From DASQFQ01 sp963722815 (GTDB lineage: Bacteria > Actinomycetota > Thermoleophilia > Solirubrobacterales > Solirubrobacteraceae), in contig CAVROM010000009.1 in assembly GCA_963722815.1 (NCBI GenBank), forward strand, positions 476,027 to 540,026: DNA of 64,000 nt, given 5' to 3'. Position 1 is the first letter of the stretch; each line of letters begins with the position of its first letter. This document shows, in pieces, positions 20,852 through 29,410 of the stretch. The translations under genes and the position numbers were made by a program. The notes beneath the pieces are model-generated. The model was not told where the DNA came from. It ran no database searches and saw only the letters and a list, made by a program, of their open reading frames with translations.

Positions 20852-23800
20852 CTACGGCACCACCGCCGGGCTCAGCGTCACCGGGGAGTGGACCGTGTAG
20901 TCGAGCGTCGGCGGGCGCGCTGAGGCAGCGCGTCCATGATCTTGGGCAGCTGGGCGAGCGGCGTACGTGCAGTGCGGGTCACTCGCGTCGTTCGTCGCGC
21001 AACGGCCGAGGTTGAACGGCTGCGGCGTCTCCGCGAACGATCGCGCCTGGTCGGGGCTGAAGCCGTCCTGGGCCGTCAGCGCGACCGTGAAGCCCCAGCC
21101 CGGGCCGGGGTTGCCGAGCGCGCTGCGCGGCACGCTGAACGTGATGTAGCGCGAGATGTCGTCCGCCCGGATGCTGATCGTCCCGAGCGTCGCGCCGGAC
21201 GCGTCGACGAAGCGCTGGCCGAAGCCCTGCACCTCGAGCAGCCTGCTCCAGGCGCCCGCGTCGCTGATCCGGTAGTTGCGCTGCGGGAACGCCGCGGCGG
21301 TCGACGTCGAGCTCGCCGCCGGGTCGTGCACGTAGACGTCGATCAGCTGCGCGCCGTTCGGGCTGCCGAACGTCGGCGTGAGGTCGCGCACCCGGACGCG
21401 GAACGTGACCGTGTCGCCGGTGTCGAGCACCTGGAACTGCTCCAGATCGAACGCGCCGTCGTGGAAGGCGCTGTCGGTCGGATAGCGGTAGTTGCCCGGG
21501 CCGTGGTCGTCTCCCTCCGGGTCGTCGGCCGAGAAGATCACCGGCGCGCTGGCGGCGAGCACCACGACCGTCCGCACCTCGCGCGCGGTCGCGCCCGAAG
21601 GGCTGCTCGCCACGATGTTGAGCACCGAACGGCCGCCGATCAGGGCACGGGGATCGAGAACGATCCGTCGGAGCCGGCCGTCCCGCTGACGGTGCTGGTC
21701 TTCCCGTTCTCGTCCGTGTTCGTCGCCGCGATCCTGATCGTGTTGCCGGGCGCCGAGGTGCCCGTCACCGTCACGGGGCTGTCGACGATCGTGCGATCGG
21801 TCGGCGCGGTCACCGTCAGCGCCGTGTGGCCCTGCGTGTTGCGGACGTAGCGGTTGGTCGTGTAGCGCGGGCGGTCGAGGATCCGGCCCGCCGAGGTGTC
21901 GAGCATCAGCCGCACGAACTGCCCGGCGGACCACGTCAGCGCCGAGGCCGAGCCGGCCGGCTTGCCGTTCTCGAAGCCGATCGACGCCTCCCCCGGGGGC
22001 GTCCCGAACGGCGAGGCGGCGAGGTCGGGCGCCTCCCACGCCTGCTCGGCGATCAGGCCGACGCCGGAGGACATGTTGCGCATCGCCTCGAGGCGAGAGA
22101 TCGCCGCGCCGGCCATGCCGCGGTCGACCTCGTACTGGCCGCGCTCCCCGGCCAGCACCGGCCACAGGTGGCCGCTGCCCGCGTTGTCTGGGACTCGTGG
22201 CCCACGGGCGGCCGTCGCTGAGGCGGTCGCCGTAGCCGTCGCCGTTGTAGCGGAAGAAGCCGTCGCCGCTGTCGGTGCTGCGGCGGATCTGCGAGTCCAC
22301 GATCGGGAGCGAGCGGACGATGTCCGGATCGTCGTCGGCGAGCAGGCCGAGCCGCGTGTACTCGAGGAAGCCCGCGTCGATCACCGTGCGCTGGTCGAGC
22401 ACCGGGCCGCCGTTGCCGACGCCGTAGCTGATCGCCGCGTTCGGGTCGCCGGTCTTCGACAGGCGGATGAAGTAGCGGCCGTCGCCGAGCGGGCCGTTGG
22501 TGGTCAGCGTCCACGCCTTCAGGTTGCGCTGGAACTCGTCGGCGACGCCGCGCCAGACAACCGCCGAGGCATGGTCGCCGTTGCGGTCGGCGATCTTCGC
22601 GGCGGCCAGCAGCCCGGCGATCTCGGCGGAGATCGTCGAGGGCGAGAAGCCGCTCTGCTCCTCCCAGCGCTCAGGGCCGAACGACGGCCCGTGGCTGGCC
22701 ACGAAGTTCGCGGCCGGCTTGATGTGGTTCCTCGTAGTAGGCCGGGCCCGTCAGCCCGACCGCGAGCGCCATCACCAGCGGGTAGGCGCACTCGTCGAGC
22801 TGGGTGTTGAAGGAGTCCGGCGCGGGCTTGCCGTTGGCGAGGCTGTTGCGGGGCATCGAGCCGTCGGGCAGCTGCTGGCGCTCGAACATGAAGCGCGTCA
22901 TCGCGCGCGCGGTCCGCCGGTCGCCGGCGAGGTAGAGCGAGGTCCATGCCTCGTAGAGGTCGCGGCCGAAGATCTCGCGGTAGGAGCCGAAGTAGTCGCG
23001 GAACTTCGAGCCCGCCGACAGCGACTGGCCCCACGGCGAGGCCAGCGCCGCCGCGACGGCGCCGCGGAACGTCTTGTCCTCCGCGGCCTTCACGTAGAAG
23101 GCGCTGAGGTAGTACTCGTCGAACAGGCTGCTCCAGCGCGAGCGCGACACTCCGTGCGGGCGCCGCGGGGCGACGAGCTTGCGGGCGTAGCGCTGCCAGC
23201 CCTTGACGTAGTCGCGCTCGAGGCCGCCGAAGCGCTCGCCGAGGGTCTTGTGCGCGGCGCCGACCGCCTTGGCCTGGGTGTCGCCGAAGCCCAGCGCGAG
23301 CGTGAAGTCGCCGCCATGGCCGAGGTCGACCTGCGCGGTCTGGACGAGGTTGCCGCCGGTGGCGTTCGCGAACGTCGAGGTGAGCCCGCTGTGGGAGGCG
23401 TCGAGCTGGGTCAGCCCGTCGCTCGCCTGGCCGGCGAAGCCGTTGGAGACGGCGCGGAAGCCTCGGTCGGCGTCGAGCGCGGAGTGCACCGGGATCGCGT
23501 AGTCGCGGTTGGCGGCGATGGTGGCGGTGACGGGGTCCGAGCCGACGAGCACGCTGTGGCCGTGGTCGCCGCGACCGAGCCGCTGTCGGCGCCGGCGTTG
23601 TCGCCCTCCTCCCCCGGCGTGGTCTTGCCGCCCTGGCCGCCGCCGTTGCCGTTAAGCGTCGGGTCGAAGCGGACGAACAGCTTGTAGTCGGAGGCCTTGC
23701 CCTTCAGCGCCTTGAAGCTCGAGTCCATCGCGATCGTGGCGCGATCCGGGTCGGTCACGTAGTCGGTGGTGATGCGGTAGCGCCCGCTCTTGGCGGTCGC

Positions 23801-24157
23801 GGTGACGCGGCAGCCGAGCGCGCGGTCGTCGAGCGGCTTGACCGTGTAGGTCATGTCGCGCGTCTGCAGGTCGGTCGTCTTGCCGTCGGTGACGACGTAC
23901 TGCAGCGTCTCGACGTTGGTGTTGTCGTTGGTCGGGAAGTAGACGTCGCTGAGGACGCCGTCGGCGATCGTGTACCAGACCTTCGAGCGCCGGTTGCGGG
24001 CGGTCCCGACGCAGTCCTTGCGCGCGAGGTCGAAGTGCGAGACGTCGCCCGGGCCGTCGGCTGCGGTACCGGTCGGCGCGGCCGCCTGGGCGGGAGCGGC
24101 GGTGGTCGCCAGCGCGGCGGCCAGCAGGGCGACGACGGCGAACGGGCGGCGCGACAT
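20852..24157 (-). CDS. Secreted GH15 glucodextranase-type glucosidase (at least six apparent frameshifts)
   Basis: Pieces in alternating frames add up to one exported protein of about 1,100 residues. It has a signal peptide (MSRRPFAVVALLAAALATTAAPAQAA) and a glucodextranase N domain (FDLARKDCVGTARNRRSKVWYTIADGVLSDVYFPTNDNTN). The GH15 (alpha/alpha)6 catalytic domain includes GSYREIFGRDLYEAWTS, GERWEEQSGFSP-like GPERWEEQSGFSPSTISAE and GLIAEQAWEAPDL, which hold the expected acid/base glutamates. Then come a bacterial Ig-like B domain and a C-terminal carbohydrate-binding domain (FSADDPEGDDHGPGNYRYP). This N-A-B-C order is that of Arthrobacter glucodextranase (exo-acting on alpha-1,6 or alpha-1,4 glucan, releasing glucose). 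Breaks are near 23570, 22720, 22185, 21650, 20985 and 20925. All conserved blocks survive, so sequence errors are more likely than decay, but this gene has the most. Confidence 0.85.
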
Positions 24158-24206
24158 GAGCTCCTCCTCAGGCTCGGCGTCCGTGCCGGGAAACGATCCG
24201 CGGGCG

Positions 24207-24235
24207 ACGCTAACAGCGCGGCGGGGGCGTGAGAA
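24207..24235 (-). promoter_or_regulatory. Candidate promoter of the glucodextranase gene
   Basis: On the minus strand TTCTCA (24235-24230) and TAGCGT (24212-24207) are spaced 17 bp, about 50 nt before the ATG at 24157, which has GAGGAGGAGCTC just upstream as ribosome binding site. It faces away from the repeats at 24277-24312. Confidence 0.4.
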
Positions 24236-24276
24236 GGGCGCTCGGGGTTTGTCCTCAGGAATAAATCCCCGCCGCT

Positions 24277-24312
24277 CTACCGGGCATCTACCGACTCACC
24301 GAGGCTCTACCG
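24277..24312 (+). repeat. Phased CTACCG direct repeats upstream of a small exported protein
   Basis: ACCG cores at 24279, 24290, 24298 and 24309, three of them within CTACCG. Spacing is 11, 8 and 11 bp, so pairs fall on the same DNA face. They lie 47-82 nt before the ATG at 24359. A related array precedes the small exported protein at 26442. Likely an operator for a protein binding direct repeats; the protein is unknown. Confidence 0.5.
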
Positions 24313-24358
24313 GAGGGCGAGAACGTGCTCCTCGTCAAGCAACAAGGAGGAGGAGCCA

Positions 24359-24686
24359 ATGCTCTCGCTCAGCCGTCTCGCCGTCACCGCATCCGTCGCC
24401 GCCGCGCTCGCCGTGCCGGCCGCCGCGCAGGCCCGCCCCGACCTCACGCCCTCCGGGCAACGGACGTTCGAGCAGCAGATCGACAAGGTCTCGCCCGACG
24501 CCCGCCTCGGCGAGCCCGACCCCAACACGACGTTCGTCTCGGTGCCCAAGACCGAGGTCGTCGAGGCTGACCCGGCTTCGAGTGGGCCGACGCCGCGATC
24601 GGCGGCGGCGCCGCGCTGCTGCTGACCGCCGTGGTCGGCGGCGCCGCGCTGACCATCCGTCCCCGCCGCGCTGGCGCCTGCACTGA
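24359..24686 (+). CDS. Small exported protein with C-terminal membrane segment (apparent frameshifts)
   Basis: Starts MLSLSRLAVTASVAAALAVPAAAQA, a signal peptide with an AQA cleavage site, then RPDLTPSGQRTFEQQIDKVSPDARLGEPDP. After a break near 24573 the next frame gives GFEWADAAIGGGAALLLTAVVGGAALTIR, a membrane helix. A second break near the end would finish at the TGA of 24684-24686 in a basic WRLH tail, just before a strong terminator. The AAGGAGGAGGAG before ATG is an unusually strong ribosome binding site. I have the impression that short proteins with this signal-linker-DWADAGIGA-TM plan are common in Thermoleophilia, but no function is known to me. Confidence 0.65.
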
Positions 24687-24703
24687 ACCCATCGACCGAC
24701 CTT

Positions 24704-24732
24704 CGGGCGGGCCGCGGAATACGGCCCGCCCG
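24704..24732 (+). terminator. Strong hairpin after the small exported protein
   Basis: Arms CGGGCGGGCCG (24704-24714) and CGGCCCGCCCG (24722-24732), 11 bp perfect, loop of 7 nt. No T-tract follows. Its position supports the gene ending at 24686 rather than reading through. The interval 24733-24921 shows only a possible TAGATT (24868-24873) for the next gene. Confidence 0.65.
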
Positions 24733-24921
24733 GAGGCGTCAACCGCGAGTAGATGACCCTTCCCACCGTCACAGAGATCGTCCGCCAGCCCGAGCCGACC
24801 ACGCGCGACACGTTCGTCGCCGATCTGGTCCCGGTCCCACGGCCCAGCGGGACCCGGCACCGCGCTAGATTGAGTCCGCGGCCTCTTGTGGCGCCCGCGC
24901 GGCGCCGCCAGGGTGCCGGTC

Positions 24922-25966
24922 ATGCTCCGCCTGCGCTCCACGACCGGCCAGGTCGCCGCCGAGTACATGGGCGTGCTGCTGGTGGTGGCGGCGATCGTCA
25001 CGGCGCTGCTCGGCTCCCAGCTCCACACGCACATCGCGGTCGAGGCCCAGCGCGCGATCTGCAAGATCACCGGCTCGGCGGCGTGCGGCGAGCCCGGCGT
25101 CCCGAAGGGCGCGGACGGCGACCACACGCCCGGCGAGCCTGACCGCAACGTCTACGACGCCGAGTGCAAGGACGACCTCCCCGGCCGGCTGGTCCGCGGC
25201 GAGGGCGACGAGCCCGAGCGGCGGCGATCCCGAGGCCAACCAGGTCTACGACAACCTCGGCAAGACGTTCGAGTACTACGCCGACACGTTCGGCCGCGAC
25301 TCCTACGACAACTCCGGCGCCGAGCTGATCGCCTCGATCAACTTCTGCGAGGACCCCGGCACGCCGACCCACAACGCCTACTGGGACGGGCGCCAGATGA
25401 AGTTCGGCGACGGCTACGCCGCGAGCCTCGACGTGACCGCCCACGAGCTCACGCACGCGATCACCGATCGCACCGCCGACCTCGAGTACAAGTGCCAGTC
25501 GGGCGCGCTCAACGAGTCGATGTCGGACATCTTCGCCTCCAACGTCGACAGCGACGACTGGGAGATCGGCGAGGACCTCCCGGGCGGCGCGCTGCGCGAC
25601 ATGGCCCATCCCGGGAACGGCCACCCGCCGCAGCCGGGCAACGTCCGCGACTACGTCGAGATGCCCAATGACGGCAACCCGTACAACGACAGCGGGGGCG
25701 TCCACTACAACAGCGGAATCCCCAACCGCGCCTACTACCTGATGGTGCAGTCGATCGGCCGCAAGGCGGCGGAGCAGATCGTCTACCGCGCGCTGACCGA
25801 GAAGCTCGAGCCCGACTCCGGCTTCGAGGACTTCCGGACCGCGTCGCTCGACGTCGCCCGCGAGCTGTGGGGCGAGGACAGCCCGGAGTTCACCGGCACG
25901 AACGAGTCGTTCGCAGCGGTCGGGCTCGACGGCACGTGGGAAGCTCCCGAGGTGGAGGGATGCTGA
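24922..25966 (+). CDS. M4 (thermolysin-like) metallopeptidase with pilin-like N terminus (one apparent frameshift)
   Basis: The N terminus MLRLRSTTGQVAAEYMGVLLVVAAIVTALLG has the Flp/TadE-pilin pattern: basic residues, a Gly, then an EY-type hydrophobic helix with Glu 5 residues after the Gly. It is followed by a spacer and the catalytic region: VTAHELTHAIT gives the zinc ligands HExxH, NESMSDIFA supplies the third ligand Glu 20 residues later, and GGVHYNSGIPNRAYYL the catalytic His. These agree with thermolysin spacing. The long propeptide of classic M4 enzymes is absent. A one-base break near 25210 joins the pilin-like and protease parts; both are in the same gene by content. Predicted to be membrane- or pilus-tethered outside the cell. 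ATG at 24922 is preferred over further-upstream GTG. Confidence 0.85.
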
Positions 25967-26377
25967 TGCGGATTGCGATCCTGGCCGGCCTGGTCGTGCT
26001 CCTCGCCGGCTGCGGGGCCGACGAGAAAGCCTCGCTCTCGGGCCCGCTGACCTACGAGCGCGGCGGCGGGCTGGCGGGGCGGCGCGACCGGCTCGTGGTG
26101 AAGCCCGACGGCAGCGCGACGCTGACCGTGCGCGAAAAGTCGAAGGCGGTGAAGCTGACCGGCAAAGAGCTCGACACGCTCGCCGCCGACCTCGAGGCCG
26201 CCGACCTCGGCTCGGTGCGGAGCGAGTCGACCTCGGAGCGGCCGGTCCCGGACGCGTTCGGCTACCGCGTGAGCTACGGCGGCGACACGGTGACGACCGA
26301 CTCCGCGGCGATGCCGAAGCAGCTGCGCGCGCCTGATGGCGCGGCTCGGCGGGCTCGTCGACCGCTACGCGCAATAG
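25966..26377 (+). CDS. Putative lipoprotein (one apparent frameshift)
   Basis: Starts MRIAILAGLVVLLAGCGADEK with a lipobox LAGC, so it is predicted to be a membrane-anchored lipoprotein of about 136 residues. Repeating beta-like segments follow (LVVKPDGSATLTVREKSKAVKLTGKELDTLAADLEAADLGSV, then YRVSYGGDTVTTDSAAMPKQLRAL). This resembles the small protealysin-inhibitor-like (emfourin) proteins paired with M4 peptidases in other bacteria. The ATG overlaps the TGA of the M4 gene (TGATG), which fits that pairing. A one-base break near 26327 changes the end; the corrected frame stops at 26375-26377 (LMARLGGLVDRYAQ). The inhibitor role is inference. Confidence 0.7.
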
Positions 26378-26384
26378 CGGCTTT

Positions 26385-26420
26385 ACCGGGCGGTACCGGA
26401 ACGGGACCGGGAATCAACCG
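26385..26420 (+). repeat. Four phased ACCGG direct repeats upstream of a second small exported protein
   Basis: ACCGG cores begin at 26385, 26395, 26406 and 26417 (10, 11 and 11 bp apart), preceded by T or CA. They end 21 nt before the ATG at 26442. Spacing of one helical turn puts all four on one DNA face. Compare 24277-24312. Confidence 0.55.
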
Positions 26421-26441
26421 GCGCCTCGCGACGGTGCGCCC

Positions 26442-26690
26442 ATGCTCTTCACGCGCCCCCTCGCCATCGCCCTCATCGTCGCCGCGCTGCTCGCGCTCCC
26501 GACCGCCGCGCACGCGCGGCCCCAGGTCATTCCACCGCGCTGGTCGGCGCCCTCCGGGCCGCCGCACTCGGCCCCGAAGCCGCGACCGCCGGCGCCGCCG
26601 ATCGACGGCGCCCTCCTCGGCAGCGGCGGGCTGATCCTCGTCGCGCTGCTGGGCTGCGCCGGGCGGGCGGTCACGCTACGGCTGGCATGA
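26442..26690 (+). CDS. Small exported proline-rich membrane protein
   Basis: An 82-residue protein: signal peptide MLFTRPLAIALIVAALLALPTAAHA, a proline-rich linker (RPQVIPPRWSAPSGPPHSAPKPRPPAPP), and a C-terminal helix GALLGSGGLILVALLGCAGRAV with a short tail. Same plan as the protein at 24359 though the sequence differs. It is preceded by phased ACCGG repeats, suggesting shared control with that gene. It runs convergently into the alkZ-like gene and overlaps its end by 20 nt. Function is unknown. Confidence 0.6.
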   Translation: MLFTRPLAIALIVAALLALPTAAHARPQVIPPRWSAPSGPPHSAPKPRPPAPPIDGALLGSGGLILVALLGCAGRAVTLRLA

Positions 26691-27817
26691 GCCCGAGCCA
26701 GCCGGCCAGGCGGTCGAGCTCCTCGCGCAACGCGTCGGTCGTCTCCGGCGGCGCGTCGGGCTCGAGGTGCACCGCGTGCGCGAGCAGCCGGCCGGCCTGG
26801 CGATCGGCCTTGAGGTCGACCCGCGCCACCAGGCGGTCGCCGAGCAGGAACGGCAGCACGTAGTAGCCGTACACGCGCTTGGGCTGCGGCACGTAGATCT
26901 CGAGCTTGAAGCGGAAGCCGAACAGCCGCTCGACGCGGCCGCGCTCCCACAGCAGGTTGTCGAACGGGCCGAGCAGCGCGCAGGCCTGGACCCGCCGCGG
27001 CAGGCGGGCGTCGCGGTGCAGCCAGGCCGGGACGTCCCAGCCCTCGACCTCGACCGGGTGCAGCTCGCCCGCCTCGACCAGCTCGGCGACGCGCGGGCGG
27101 ATCGCGTCCGCGGGCAGCCGGAAGTAGTCGCGCAGCTCCGGCAGCGCGGCCACGCCGAGCGCGCGCGCGGCGATCGCGACGAGCTCGCGCTGGGCGTCCT
27201 CCTCGGCCGGCGTCGGCGCGTCGAGCACCGCGCGCGGAAGCACGCGCTCGGGGAGGTCGTAGAGGCGCTCGAAGTTGCGGCGGCGGGCGCTCGTCACCTC
27301 GCCGCCCCAGAACAGCATCTCGATCGCGCGCTTGGAGTCCGACCAGTCCCACCACGGGCCCGGACTTGCGCGGGCGCTGACCGTCGAGGTCGCGGGCGGC
27401 GAGCGGGCCGCGCTCGCGGATCTGCTCGAGCACGTCCTGGAGGAGGTGCGGCTTCTCCCTCGCGATCCTGCGCATCCCGCCCCACGCTTCGTCGTGGGCG
27501 CGCTCCATCCGCCAGCGCAGCAGCGGCTGCAGCTCGACGTCGATCAGGCTCGCCTCGTGGCCCCAGTACTCGAACAGGCGCCGCGGCGCGTAGTGGGCGG
27601 CTTTGTCGAGCGCCTCGCGGTCGTAGGGGCCGAGGCGCGCGAAGCCCGGCAGGTAGTGGGCGCGCGAGAGCACGTTGACCGAGTCGATCTGGACGAGCGC
27701 GACGCGGTCGAACAGCCGCCGGATCGCCCGGCCGTCGGCCCGGCGCGGCTCCGCGAACCCCTGTGCGGCGAGGGCGATGCGCCGCGCCTCGGCGGTGGAC
27801 AGGCGGGCGCGCGGCAT
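26671..27817 (-). CDS. AlkZ/YcaQ-type winged-helix DNA glycosylase (one apparent frameshift)
   Basis: About 381 residues after joining frames. Seen: LSTAEARRIALAAQGF, FDRVALVQIDSVNVLSRAHYLPGFARLGPYD with the QID catalytic motif of this family, YAPRRLFEYWGHEASLI, then after the break GPWWDWSDSKRAIEMLFWGGEVTSARRRNFERLYDL and ACALLGPFDNLLWERGRVERLFGFRFKLEIYVPQPKRVYGYYVLPFLLGDRLVARVDLKADR. YcaQ homologues remove alkylated or crosslinked bases from DNA. The break near 27362 is one extra C in GGGCCC. The -10-like TAGCAT before the ATG begins with the stop codon of the upstream gene. Confidence 0.85.
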
Positions 27818-27830
27818 CGGCGCGGCGATG

Positions 27831-28853
27831 CTACGGACTGACGAAGGTCAGGAGCTGCTTGAGGAAGCCGGCGAGCGGCTGGAAGTCGTTCCGCAGCAGC
27901 CTCGCGGCGGGGTCGTCGCCGGCCGGCGGGTTGAGGAGGAAGTTCAGCCAGGCCTTCAGGTCCGCGCGCTCCGCTCCGGTCAGCACGGTCTTGATGTAGT
28001 CGCGCAGCCGCTCCATCGCCGCGGTCTTGGCGCTGGCGTCGGCAATCGCGTACTTCTCGCCGGCGCGCCGCAGCTCCATCAGCGCGGGCGGAGGGTCGAT
28101 CGCCATCGCGGCGGTCAGCGCCGGGTGACGCAGGTGGAAGGTGTTGATGAAGCCCTCGGCGTAGGCGAGCACCTCCGTGTTGGCGGTGTTGCCCTTGCGC
28201 TCGCCTTCCAGCAGCGAGCGCTCGAGCTTGCCGATGCCCTTCTCGCGGTCGACCCAGGCGTCGAAGCTGCCGCCCTTCCCGCTCTCGCGCCACTTGCCCA
28301 GGCGGTCGATCATCGTCTGGAAGTGCTCGGCGTGCTTCATCTCGTGGCGCAGCGTGCCGAGCGCGCCGTCCTTGCCGTGGTGGAAGGCCTTGGGACCGAG
28401 CATGATCGCGATCTTCGGCGGCGGGCCGCTCGCGCTGCGCGGCAGCTCGGGCCCGCGGAACACGCCTTGGCCGTCGACGAACCCGGTCTCCCCGTAGCCG
28501 CTGAGGTTCTCGACGAAGTTCAGTCCGGGCTTGATGTCCTTCTCGCCCTTGCGCGCGTCGCGCGCGGTGTTGATGTCGTCCTTGCCGATGCCTTTTACGT
28601 CGCGGACCCGGCCGGCGTTGGCGAGCTTGGCGACCTCGGCGTAGAGCGGGCGGACGTCGCCCGTGCGCTCCTTCGTCCACTCCTTGGGGTCGGGGATCGG
28701 CCCGAGGTCGCGGACGATCTCGTCGGCGAGCGCCGCGCGCTGGATCAACCGCCCCATCGCCCGGTTGCCGATCGCGCTGCGCAGGTCGATCGGCCGCGGC
28801 CTCGCAGGGGTCGCGGTCCGGGTGCCCGCCGGCAGGGGAACGCGGGTGATCAG
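27831..28853 (-). CDS. Putative eCIS-type cargo protein with HExxH motif
   Basis: About 340 residues. Near the N terminus is SAIGNRAMGRLIQR, close to the LQR.aGNrAv...LQR motif found on proteins associated with extracellular contractile injection systems in actinobacteria. Further on GTLRHEMKHAEHFQTM holds an HExxH zinc site as in DUF4157-type metallopeptidases. TEVLAYAEGFINTFHLRHPAL could supply a further ligand. No ATG or GTG precedes the motif in frame. CTG at 28853 overlapping the leuD stop is the likeliest start; ATG at 28762-28760 would cut the motif. No injection-system structural genes are in the window. Either a secreted toxin-like peptidase or an unrelated zinc protein; activity is inferred. 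Confidence 0.6.
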   Translation of the reverse strand: MITRVPLPAGTRTATPARPRPIDLRSAIGNRAMGRLIQRAALADEIVRDLGPIPDPKEWTKERTGDVRPLYAEVAKLANAGRVRDVKGIGKDDINTARDARKGEKDIKPGLNFVENLSGYGETGFVDGQGVFRGPELPRSASGPPPKIAIMLGPKAFHHGKDGALGTLRHEMKHAEHFQTMIDRLGKWRESGKGGSFDAWVDREKGIGKLERSLLEGERKGNTANTEVLAYAEGFINTFHLRHPALTAAMAIDPPPALMELRRAGEKYAIADASAKTAAMERLRDYIKTVLTGAERADLKAWLNFLLNPPAGDDPAARLLRNDFQPLAGFLKQLLTFVSP

Positions 28854-29410
28854 AGCTTCAGCGTATTGGGACCTGAACGCTCGCGCTCGCGCTCGTATTC
28901 CACGATCTCGTCGTCGTGCTCGAGCGCGATCGCGATGTCGTCGAGGCCCTCGAGCAGGCGCCGGCGGATCTCCGGGGGGATGTCGAACGGGACCGCCTTG
29001 CCGTCGAAGCGCACCTCGAGCGCCTCGAGGTCGACCTCGGCCTCGCCGGCGGCCATCAGCGCCTTGACCTCGTCCTCGGGCAGCACGACCGGGAGCAGCC
29101 CGATCTTGGTGCAGTTGCTGAAGAAGATGTCGGCGAACGAGGCGGCGACGACCGCCTTGAAGCCGTAGTCCTCGAGCGCCCACGGGGCGTGCTCGCGGCT
29201 CGACCCTGAGCCGAAGTTCGGGCCGGTGGCGAGGATCGGGTTGGGCGGCAGGTCCCAGCCGTCCTCCTGCTTCCAGTCGTAGAAGAGGAACTCGCCGAAG
29301 CCGGTGCGCTCGACCCGCTTGAGGAACTGCTTGGGGATGATCTGGTCGGTGTCGACGTCCGCGCGGTCGAGCACGGACACCTTGCCTTTGACGACCTTCA
29401 CGGGTTCCAT
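28850..29410 (-). CDS. leuD: 3-isopropylmalate dehydratase small subunit
   Basis: A 186-residue swivel-domain subunit that pairs with LeuC to isomerise 2- to 3-isopropylmalate. Family motifs: VDTDQIIPKQFLK, LATGPNFGSGSSREHAPWALEDYGFKAVVAASFADIFFSNCTKIGLLP. The GSGSSREHAPWAL block contacts substrate. ATG at 29410 abuts the leuC stop with no gap, so the pair is translated as one unit. Length is typical. Confidence 0.96.
   Translation of the reverse strand: MEPVKVVKGKVSVLDRADVDTDQIIPKQFLKRVERTGFGEFLFYDWKQEDGWDLPPNPILATGPNFGSGSSREHAPWALEDYGFKAVVAASFADIFFSNCTKIGLLPVVLPEDEVKALMAAGEAEVDLEALEVRFDGKAVPFDIPPEIRRRLLEGLDDIAIALEHDDEIVEYERERERSGPNTLKL

Noticed and set aside
20852..24157. Calling the GH15 gene, tyrS, serA and ilvC pseudogenes
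   Set aside because: Every break is a single base between intact conserved blocks, and some genes are essential; sequence error is the simpler reading.
24752..25142. Plus-strand frame beginning MTLPTVTEIVRQPEPTTRDTF
   Set aside because: Looks protein-like for about 30 codons but then turns Arg/Pro-rich and overlaps the M4 gene in another frame; no start signal support.
26385..26420. ACCGG repeats as a CRISPR array
   Set aside because: Units are 4-6 bp with 10-11-bp steps, far below repeat and spacer sizes of CRISPR.
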